Positions 15,865 to 23,700 of a stretch of 26,929 nt of DNA are shown piece after piece. The position numbers and the translations under genes were made by a program. The notes beneath the pieces are model-generated. The model was not told the DNA's origin. It did not search any database and saw nothing but the letters and a program-made list of their open reading frames with translations. Numbering within the stretch: the stretch's first letter is position 1; every line of letters begins with the position of its first letter. The stretch is from Desulfobacula sp. (GTDB lineage: Bacteria > Desulfobacterota > Desulfobacteria > Desulfobacterales > Desulfobacteraceae), in assembly GCF_021107415.1 (NCBI RefSeq), contig NZ_JAIOSW010000245.1, positions 1-26,929 of the forward strand. The letters run 5' to 3'.

Positions 15865-17688
15865 ATGGCTGATCACACCCCGAGACTCTTGGATGCTTTG
15901 GATGTTTTTGAAGACGGCATCTATATTATTAATGATGATTATACTGTTGAATACATGAATAAATTCATGAAAGAATTGTTTGGCGACGGGGTCGGCAGGA
16001 AATGTCATGAAGTATTGATCCAGTCTGATAAACCTTGCGAGTGGTGTAAATATGATGAAGTTTTTATTAACGATGAGATACATCGCGGTGAGGTCTATGT
16101 TAACGCTGTTGATAAAATATTTGCCATGTCAGAACTTCCGGTAACAAACCAGGACGGAACAAAATCCAAGCTCTCCTTATATCGTGATATCACGCACGCC
16201 AAGCGCCAGGAAGAGAAGCTTAAATCCTCTAAAGAAAGCTATCAAAGGCTTTTTAATCATGCTGGGTGTGGTGTGTTTATCAGCAGTAAGAAAGGGCGGT
16301 TTCTTGATGTCAACCCTGCACTGCTGAAAATGCTTGGCTATCAGGATAAGGAAGAATTTTTATCCCTTGATCTTGCAACGGATGTCTATTTGAGGCCTGA
16401 AGACAGGCGCAGATACACCGGAATCATAGAAAAAAAAGGCCGGGTAGTTGATTACGAGGTAAAATGGAGACGGCGGGACGGGCACATCCTTTATATCCTT
16501 TTAACCAGTAATGTCCGGTATGATACCCATGGGCAGATTTTAGGATATGAAGGGATTGTTGTGGAGCAAAGTCGGCGAAAAAAACATGAGCACGAAATAA
16601 AAGAGGCCCATGATTTTTTAGATAAGATCATTTCATGTTCTCCCAATGCGATTATGGCAATGGATATGAAGGGTGTTATTCGGCTGTGGAACCAGGGTGC
16701 TGAAGAGATCTTCGGGGTTAAGTCCGTTCAGGTTATCGGCAAAATGAGCATTCAGCAGATTTTTTCAAAAAAGGTGGCCAAAAAGGTCATGGAAATGATG
16801 AGGGATGAAAAATTTGGGGGCAAGGGCAGGCTGAACTCCTATCCGTTGAATTTTAAAAAGGATGCTGGTGAACTGGTTGAAGGAAATCTTTCCGTCAGCA
16901 TCCTTTATGATGAAAAAGGTAACGAGCTGGCAACGGTTGGGTTATTTGTCGACTTAAAAGAGCGGCTTCAGACTGAAAGAGATCTTAGTGCAGCGAGACA
17001 GCATTTGCTCCAGTCGGAAAAACTGGCTGCCATGGGAAGGCTCACTTCCCAGATTGCCCATGAATTAAATAATCCGCTGTTTGGTATTATGAATACCTTG
17101 GAGTTGATGAAAACCGAGATTTCACCTCAAAACAAGAGGCGAAAACTTTTGGATATGTCGTTATCGGAGATTGAGCGGCTGGCAGATATGCTTAAAAAAA
17201 TGCTCTCTTTTTCAAAGCCTGTCCAGGAGGAACGTGTGGAGATAGATATTAATGTGATTATTGATGAATTGATGCTGCTGTATGAAAAACGTTTCAGGGA
17301 AAACAGTATAAAAGTAAATCTTGATCTTGTTGAGAACCCGGGAGCTATTCTGGCATCCAAGGATCAATTACGTCAGGTATTTATCAATATGTTTTCCAAT
17401 GCCATGTATGCCATGCCCGATGGTGGTGATCTTGAAATATCCACAAAAATTGTTTCCAAAAAGCTTTATATCACCGTCAAGGATACAGGGACCGGTATTA
17501 AGTCGGCGCATATTAAAAAGATTTTTGATTCTTTTTTTACCACCAAGACCGAGAGCGTTCAGGGGGTAGGCTTAGGGCTTTCTGTCTGCTATGGCTTTAT
17601 CAAGGATCATGGCGGGGATATTGTCGTTGAGTCCGAAGAGGGACAATGGACAAAGTTTGCCATCATACTTCCCATCGCAAGCAAATAG
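15865..17688 (+). CDS. Soluble histidine kinase with three PAS domains
   Basis: The 607-residue kinase has no membrane helix. Three PAS domains lie at about 8-115, 125-245 and 255-370, followed by HisKA (phosphoacceptor His399 in QIAHELNNPLFGIMN) and a HATPase domain (NMFSNAMYAMPDGG, DTGTGI, GVGLGLSVCYG). The first PAS holds three cysteines, one in KCHEVL and two in KPCEWC, a pattern repeatedly seen in anaerobe PAS proteins that could sense redox state or bind a metal; that is inference. The start at 15865 follows AAGGAG at normal spacing; an upstream alternative at 15844 lacks a site. It has no receiver of its own and lies just upstream of the regulator gene at 17942, the natural candidate partner. 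Confidence 0.87.
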   Translation: MADHTPRLLDALDVFEDGIYIINDDYTVEYMNKFMKELFGDGVGRKCHEVLIQSDKPCEWCKYDEVFINDEIHRGEVYVNAVDKIFAMSELPVTNQDGTKSKLSLYRDITHAKRQEEKLKSSKESYQRLFNHAGCGVFISSKKGRFLDVNPALLKMLGYQDKEEFLSLDLATDVYLRPEDRRRYTGIIEKKGRVVDYEVKWRRRDGHILYILLTSNVRYDTHGQILGYEGIVVEQSRRKKHEHEIKEAHDFLDKIISCSPNAIMAMDMKGVIRLWNQGAEEIFGVKSVQVIGKMSIQQIFSKKVAKKVMEMMRDEKFGGKGRLNSYPLNFKKDAGELVEGNLSVSILYDEKGNELATVGLFVDLKERLQTERDLSAARQHLLQSEKLAAMGRLTSQIAHELNNPLFGIMNTLELMKTEISPQNKRRKLLDMSLSEIERLADMLKKMLSFSKPVQEERVEIDINVIIDELMLLYEKRFRENSIKVNLDLVENPGAILASKDQLRQVFINMFSNAMYAMPDGGDLEISTKIVSKKLYITVKDTGTGIKSAHIKKIFDSFFTTKTESVQGVGLGLSVCYGFIKDHGGDIVVESEEGQWTKFAIILPIASK

Positions 17689-17719
17689 ACTGCAAAAAAA
17701 CATTTCCCGGCAGTTTTTT
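17689..17719 (+). terminator. Weak possible terminator after the PAS kinase
   Basis: ACTGC at 17689-17693 pairs with GCAGT at 17710-17714, followed by a T run. The stem is only five base pairs with a 16-base A-rich loop, and an A-run/T-run pairing could extend or compete with it. It sits directly after the kinase stop codon. If it works, the following regulator operon starts from its own promoter. Confidence 0.35.
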
Positions 17720-17844
17720 AAATTATTTTTTTAAACCCTGATATTTTTTTCTTTTTATTCATATCGTTATTTATCCTTATGATTCGCTGAAAGTCTTTGT
17801 AATAGGCGGCATTCTCTATTTTTGAAGATAGCTATTTAATTTAT

Positions 17845-17911
17845 TATAGTTATTATATTTATTATAATCGCTTGACAAAATAGATTATATGAAATAACTA
17901 TAATAACTATA
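17845..17911 (+). promoter_or_regulatory. Promoter region with AT-rich inverted repeat ahead of the regulator-met-hdr operon
   Basis: A perfect 13-bp inverted repeat (TATAGTTATTATA at 17845-17857 and TATAATAACTATA at 17899-17911) flanks a consensus TTGACA at 17872-17877. The right arm begins with a consensus TATAAT (17899-17904), 21 bases after the -35 box instead of the usual 17. The right arm is also part of a 14-bp palindrome, ATAACTATAGTTAT (17903-17916), and TAACTATA is repeated directly at 17895 and 17904. An overlong spacer is typical of promoters activated by MerR-type proteins, and the next gene encodes a MerR/excisionase-like DNA-binding domain. Autoregulation is inference. Confidence 0.5.
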
Positions 17912-17941
17912 GTTATAAAAATCCCCAAAAAAGGAGGTGTT

Positions 17942-18514
17942 ATGGAAGACACGTTGACTGTATTCACCGCAAGCAAATACTGCAATGTTTCGTCTAAAAC
18001 CATTATTAATTGGGTGGAAGCCGGACACATTAAAGCGTATCGGACCGTTGGCGGGCATCGCAGGATAAAAAAGTCTGATCTTGAGACGTTTATGCGAAGC
18101 CAGGGAATCCCAATTCCTGAAGAGAAAGATGAAAGCGCCAGAAAAAAGATCCTGGTAGTAGATGATGACATGATCATTGTCGAGTCAATTGTACAGGCTT
18201 TGGAGGAAGATGAATTTGACTATGAGGTTCTTTCCGCCTCAGACGGTTTTGAGGCCGGACTCCAGGTAAGCCATTTTCATCCCGACCTTTTGATTCTTGA
18301 CATTATGATGCCCGATATCAAGGGGTATGAAGTCTGTAAAAAGATTAAGACAAACGAGGAAACAAAAGATATAAAAATTATCGTATTATCCGCATACCTG
18401 GATGATGATAAGTTCGCACAGATGAAAGAATATGGTGCGGATGTCTGTTTATCAAAGCCATTGCCCCTGTCCAAGCTCAAGGATGAAGTGGCCGAATTAC
18501 TAGGATTAAAATAG
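17942..18514 (+). CDS. Response regulator with N-terminal MerR/excisionase-like DNA-binding domain
   Basis: The 190-residue protein has an unusual domain order: DNA binding first, receiver second. Residues 6-55 are a helix-turn-helix of the excisionase/BldC/MerR type (TASKYCNVSSKTIINWVEAG, then TVGGHRRIKKSDLETFM). Residues 66-190 are a complete receiver with the acidic triad at 74-76, phosphoacceptor Asp120 (LLILDIMMPD) and Lys172 (LSKPLP). GGAGGT lies five bases before the ATG. It is followed after 14 bases by the MTHFR-like gene and appears to be the first gene of the met-hdr operon, so it probably regulates that operon. The nearest candidate kinase is the PAS kinase just upstream. Confidence 0.87.
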   Translation: MEDTLTVFTASKYCNVSSKTIINWVEAGHIKAYRTVGGHRRIKKSDLETFMRSQGIPIPEEKDESARKKILVVDDDMIIVESIVQALEEDEFDYEVLSASDGFEAGLQVSHFHPDLLILDIMMPDIKGYEVCKKIKTNEETKDIKIIVLSAYLDDDKFAQMKEYGADVCLSKPLPLSKLKDEVAELLGLK

Positions 18515-18528
18515 GAAGGAGGCAGATC

Positions 18529-19407
18529 ATGAATTTAAAGGAATCTTTAGAAAAAAAGAGATTTGTCGTGACGTCCGAAGTACAGGTTCCCATGGGGGAT
18601 GAAGAACCCGAGGCGCTTGTTGAAAGCCTTGGCAGGGTAAAAGGCCGTGTGGACGGTGTGTCCATCGCGGAAATAGAATTTGAAGGTGTTGTGAGTGATA
18701 CAATTAAAACCTGTGGTCTTTTAAAAGATAATAATCTGAATGCGATTTATCAAACCACCACAAGAGATAAAAATCGATTCCAACTGCAAAAGGATCTGAC
18801 ACTGGCCCATGAGACCGGTGTTGAAAATCTTCTGGTTTTTACTGAAGATTACAGGATTTCAGGGGATACGCTTCAGGAATCAATGTTCTTCCATGTTGAT
18901 TCAGGTAAATTGGCGTCGGTTATGGATCATTTGAAAGAAGGGGTTACAATTGAAGGAAAAGAGCTTGACAAAAAGATTGATTTTATCTTGGGTTCCGGCA
19001 TTGAAACACCCTGGGGGAAAAACATGCCAAAGCGCGGCATGGAAGAAATGGAAGATATGATGAATGTGGGTACGGGGTACTTTTTAACAGCGCCTATTTT
19101 TGATATTGACCAGTTTGCCAAGTTCATGAAGCAGGTTGAGCCTTTTAAAGTTCCTGTCATCGCTGAAGTCATGATTTTGAGAACAGCAGGGATGGGCAAA
19201 TTTTTGAACCGTCATTTTAAATCCGGGCTTGTACCTGAATGGGTCATACAAAAACTTGCCAAAGCACCGAATAAAAAGAAGGCAAGTGCGGAGCTTTTTG
19301 CTGATACAGTCAACAGTCTGAAAGATATCTGTCAGGGAGTTCATATCATTTCTATCGGCGGTGCTGATAACCTGGTGGAGTATCTGAATGCAGCCAAATT
19401 AAGATAA
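18529..19407 (+). CDS. Divergent methylenetetrahydrofolate reductase-family protein (MetF paralogue)
   Basis: The 292-residue protein has the pattern of the MTHFR TIM barrel: an N-terminal strand with a conserved Glu (FVVTSEVQVPMG), VDGVSIAE, the segment ENLLVFTEDYRISGD at the place where MetF has its GD flavin/folate motif, VPVIAEVMIL and the C-terminal VHIISIGG. The Gly of the GD pair is replaced by Glu (TED) while Asp is kept. It differs clearly from the second, more ordinary MetF at 26410. GGAAGGAGG precedes the ATG and the fused hdrCB gene follows after 14 bases. It may be a second flavin subunit of the complex, a folate-binding or regulatory paralogue, or act on another C1 carrier; sequence alone does not decide. 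Confidence 0.75.
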   Translation: MNLKESLEKKRFVVTSEVQVPMGDEEPEALVESLGRVKGRVDGVSIAEIEFEGVVSDTIKTCGLLKDNNLNAIYQTTTRDKNRFQLQKDLTLAHETGVENLLVFTEDYRISGDTLQESMFFHVDSGKLASVMDHLKEGVTIEGKELDKKIDFILGSGIETPWGKNMPKRGMEEMEDMMNVGTGYFLTAPIFDIDQFAKFMKQVEPFKVPVIAEVMILRTAGMGKFLNRHFKSGLVPEWVIQKLAKAPNKKKASAELFADTVNSLKDICQGVHIISIGGADNLVEYLNAAKLR

Positions 19408-19421
19408 GGGAGAATTTTAAA

Positions 19422-20708
19422 ATGGCAGAGGCAATTAAGATTGATGAACTTGATATTGAGTTTAAAGATGAGGTTTTATCAAAGGTACCGGATGCGAACT
19501 TTGATCTTTGTCTGGCGTGCGGAACCTGCACGGGGGGGTGTGCAGCCTCGGAATTGTTTGACATGGATCCAAGAAAGCTCATCAGAATGTTGAATTTGGG
19601 GTTGGATGAGGAGATACAAAAATTAGATTGGAAATGGGTTTGCAGTATGTGCGGACGATGCGTGGCGGCCTGTCCCATGAATATCAATGTGCCGGCATTG
19701 ATTTTTAATTTGCGTGCCAGTGTTCCCAGGGAAAAAAGACCCAAAGGTATCCTTGGTTCATGTGATCAGCATATCAGAACCGGAAGTGCCATGGGAGCTG
19801 CAAAGGATGATTTTGAATTCACCGTGCTGGATGTGGCGGAAGAGATCCGGGAAGATCAGCCGGGATTTGAGGACCTTCAGGTGTCTGTGGACCGGGTGGG
19901 TGCCACAATGGTATTGAACCAGAACTCCAGGGAACCTGTGACTGAGCCCGAAGAAATGGCTCCTTTATGGAAAATTCTTCACACGGTGGGTGCGGACTGG
20001 ACGTATCCGTCCGTAATGTGGGCTGGAGAAAATTATTGCATGTTCATGGCAGATAATGAGGGATGGAAATATATCATTGAAGAGTTTGCTTACCATGTGG
20101 ACAATAATTTAAAAAGCCCCCTTGTGGTCAATACCGAGTGAGGGCACTCATACTTTGCGATCCTGGAAGGATTGCGAAAATTCAATATCCCCCATAAATT
20201 TAAACTGATAACGATTATCGAACTTTATGCCCAGTGGATAAAGGAAGGTAAACTAAAGGTCAATTCTGACTGGAATAAGGATATCAGAGCAAAGTTTACA
20301 ATACAGGACCCTTGCAATATCGGAAGAAAAAGCGGGTCCAATAAAATTGTGGATGATTTAAGATTTGTTATTAAAACCGTTGTAGGAGAACAAAATTTTA
20401 TTGATACCGTCCCCAACCGGGATAATAATTATTGCTGCGGCGGCGGCGGCGGTGCCCTGCAGGCCGGGTTTCCAGACCAGCGAAGGGCCTACGGAAAAAT
20501 AAAATTTAACCAGATCATGTCAACCGGTGCTACCTATGTAATTGCTCCCTGTCATAATTGCCATGGACAGATTGAAGACATTGGTCATCACTTTGGCGGC
20601 AATTACCATGTTGTCCATTTGTGGACGGTTATCTGTCTTGCCATGGGCGTACTGGGTGAAGAAGAACGAACCTATCTTGGGCCGGATCTGGCTGAAGTGG
20701 GACTATAA
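19422..20708 (+). CDS. hdrCB: Fused HdrC-HdrB-like subunit, predicted selenoprotein (Sec240)
   Basis: The 428-residue protein is read through an in-frame TGA at 20139-20141. The HdrC part (residues 25-95) has two [4Fe-4S] motifs, CLACGTCTGGC and CSMCGRCVAACP. The HdrB/HdrD-like part has a degenerate first CCG region (about 110-225) and a complete second one: NTE-Sec-GH (Sec240), DPCNIGR, NYCCGGGGG and APCHNCH. Sec240 replaces the first Cys of the CCG motif that holds the noncubane Fe-S cluster in HdrB. The frame continues without shift for 189 codons with strong family similarity, and a hairpin follows the TGA. No ribosome-binding site supports a separate gene after the TGA. In methanogens this unit reduces a disulfide; here it more likely passes electrons within a MetFV-Hdr complex. 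HdrA follows after 16 bases. Confidence 0.88.
20154..20179 (+). promoter_or_regulatory. Predicted bacterial SECIS hairpin of hdrCB
   Basis: TTTGCGATCCT pairs with AGGATTGCGAAA, leaving a GGA loop and one bulged G. The loop GG starts 24 bases after the last base of the TGA, within the range known for bacterial SECIS elements, which need a GG near the loop tip for SelB. The core CCTGGAAGG is nearly identical to that of the mvhD hairpin. Confidence 0.72.
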
Positions 20709-20724
20709 ATAAGGAGGGTTCCAA

Positions 20725-23700
20725 ATGGCCGAAAAAGGTACCAGAAAAGGTAAAGGATCGGTAATGGTAGTTGGTGCCGGTATAGCAGGTATTCAGTCAT
20801 CCCTGGATCTGGCGGATTCTGGATATTTTGTATACCTGGTAGATAAAAACACAGCCATTGGCGGAGCAATGGCACAATTGGACAAGACCTTTCCCACAAA
20901 CGACTGCTCAATGTGTATCATATCCCCGAAACTTGTTGAGGCAGGACGTCATCTCAATATTGAGCTTTTGACCATGACTGAAATTGAAGAAGTCACGGGA
21001 GAAGAAGGCAATTTTACCGTTAAATTAAAGGAAAAGCCCCGATTTATAGATATCGAAAGATGTACCGCCTGCGGAGAGTGCGCCGAGGTGTGTCCGGTAG
21101 AACTTCCCAGCAAGTTTGATGAAGAGCTTCGGGACAGGAAAGCCGCATTCAAGCTGTATCCCCAGGCAATGCCGTCGGGCTTTGCTATAGAGAAAAAAGA
21201 CAAGGCTCCGTGCCGCCTGACCTGTCCTGCCGGACTCAATGTGCAAGGGTATGTTCAGATGGTGAAAGAGGGCAAGTATAAGGAATCCCTGGAAATTATC
21301 ATGGAACAGCTCCCATTGCCGGGCGTGCTTGGCCGGGTCTGTCCTCATGAATGTGAAGATGCCTGTAGAAGATGCCAGGTAGATGAACCGATTGCCATCC
21401 GGGATCTGAAGCGTTTGGCAGCAGACAGTTTTGATGCCAGAGAAGTGGAAATTAAATGTGCTGAAAAGATCGGTAAAAAAGTGGCCGTCATCGGCTCCGG
21501 TCCGGCCGGATTATCCGCTGCCTATCATTTGGCAAAACAGGGAGTTGATGCAACCATATTCGAAGCATTGTCCCAGGCCGGCGGTATGCTCAGGGTCGGT
21601 ATTCCTGAACACCGCCTGCCAAGACAAGTGCTGGACAAGGATATTGAAGTTGTGAGCAACCTCGGTGTAGACCTCAAGCTGAATACTCGTCTTGGGAAAG
21701 ATTTTACCGTGGACAGCCTCATGGCTGACGGCTATGATGCAGTCTTCTTAGGGTTGGGTGCTCACAAGGGTGTCGAACTGGGTATTCCGGGTGAAGATCT
21801 TGAAGGGGTTCGCCAGGGGGTTGATTTCTTAAGAGAACTCAACCTGACCGGAACAACAAAGGTCGGAAAAAAGGTCTGCATCATCGGCGGTGGTAATGTG
21901 GCCATTGATGTGGCAAGGTCTGCGGTTCGACTGGGAGCGCAAAAGGTCACTATCCTGTATCGAAGGACAAGAAAAGAAATGCCTGCCTGGGAAGAGGAAA
22001 TCTGTGCCGCAGAAGATGAAGACGCTAAGATTACGTATCTTGCGGCTCCCCAGAAAGTCATTGAAGAAAACGGCCAAGTCAAGGCCTTAAGGGTTATTAA
22101 AATGGAACTGGGTGAGCCGGATTCTTCAGGGCGAAGACGTCCTGTTCCCATACCGGGAAGTGAATATGACATTAAAATTGATCAACTTATCCCTGCCATC
22201 GGTCAAAGGCCGGATCTTTCTGCATTAGAAGATCTTGCCGGCTTGAAGATCAGCAAATGGAACACCACCCAGGTCAACCCGGTCACCCTTGCCACGGATA
22301 AAGAAGGGGTGTTTGCAGGCGGTGATGTTCAGACAGGCCCGGGTGTTGCCATCGGTGCCATTGCCGCCGGTATGGAAGCGGCTGAATCTATTGTTCGATA
22401 CCTCAAAGGTATGGACATGGAAGAAGGCAGACAGCTTGCCGTAGTTGAAAATCATGAGTTCAGGCCGGTGAGTGTTGATATGGAACCTGAAAACCGGTAT
22501 AAGATGCCGGAACTTGCCGCAGCTGAAAGGGTCGGTAATTTTAAGGAAGTGGAACTTGGATATGGTGAAAAAGAGGGTCAAAAAGAAGCCGCAAGATGCC
22601 TGAACTGCGGATATTGCTCAGAGTGTATGCAGTGTGTGGATGCCTGTCTTGCCAATGCAGTGGATCATTCCATGCAGGGCCGGGAGCATATCATTGATGT
22701 GGGTGCCATTATTCTTTCCCCGGGGTTTACACCTTTTGAACCCACCCGGATGGTCTCATACTGCTACGGGCACAGCCCCAATATTATGACCAGTGTGGAA
22801 TTTGAAAGAATTCTGTCTGCATCCGGCCCCTATGGCGGTCATCTTGTAAGGCCATCTGATAATACGGAACCTGAAAAGATTGCCTGGCTCCAATGTGTCG
22901 GATCAAGGGACATTAATAAAGGGGATCATTCCTATTGTTCCGGTGTCTGCTGCATGTATGCCAATAAACAGGCTGTCATTGCAAAGGAGCACAGTGACAA
23001 GGGACTGGATGCCGCCATTTTTTTCATGGACATGAGAACCCATGGGAAAGATTTTGATAAATACAATATCAGGGCTCAGGATGACAGCGGCGTCCGGTTT
23101 GTCAGATCCAGAATCCATTCTGTTTTCCCGGAACCCGGTGACAGGTACCGGATTGTATATTCCACTGAAGCCGGGAGCATGGTTGAAGAAATTTTTGACA
23201 TGGTGGTCCTTTCCATAGGTCTATCACCGAATAAAGATGCCCTGGAACTTGCGGACAAGATCGGGATAGAACTCAACAGCCACGGGTTTGCCAAAACCGA
23301 CAACCTGTCCCCTGTCTGTACCAGCAAAAAAGGGATTTATGTCTGCGGAACCTTTCAGGAGCCCAAGGACATCCCTGCCTCTGTCATGGAGGCATCTGCT
23401 GCCGCCGCCACAGCATCCCTGGCATTGAAGGACGGCAGGTGGAGCGAGACAAAAACCAGAGAATTACCGCCTGAGAGCGATTTTTCCGGACAAAATCCCC
23501 GCATCGGTGTGTTTGTCTGTAATTGTGGTATCAATATCGGCGGGATTGCTGATGTGCCGGCAGTCAGGGATTATGCAGCAACACTTCCCTGGGTCGTCCA
23601 TGTGGAGGACAACCTTTTTACCTGTTCCCAGGATGCCCAGGATCATATGAAAGAGGTTATCCAGGAGCAGGAACTCAACCGGGTAGTGGTGGCATCGTGT

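Noticed and set aside
17820..17920. CRISPR-like or iteron-like repeats in the AT-rich region
   Set aside because: The units are short, overlap, and are made of A/T runs around a promoter. There are no regular spacers and no replication or Cas genes.
20436..20455. GGC-rich run in hdrCB as a slippage site or frameshift
   Set aside because: It encodes the conserved CCGGGGG of the CCG domain and the frame is intact on both sides.
20172..20708. A separate HdrB-like gene starting at a TTG after the TGA
   Set aside because: It is in the same frame as the upstream HdrC-like part, lacks a ribosome-binding site, and its supposed first residues (LRKFNIPHKF) are the interior of the CCG domain that starts before the TGA.
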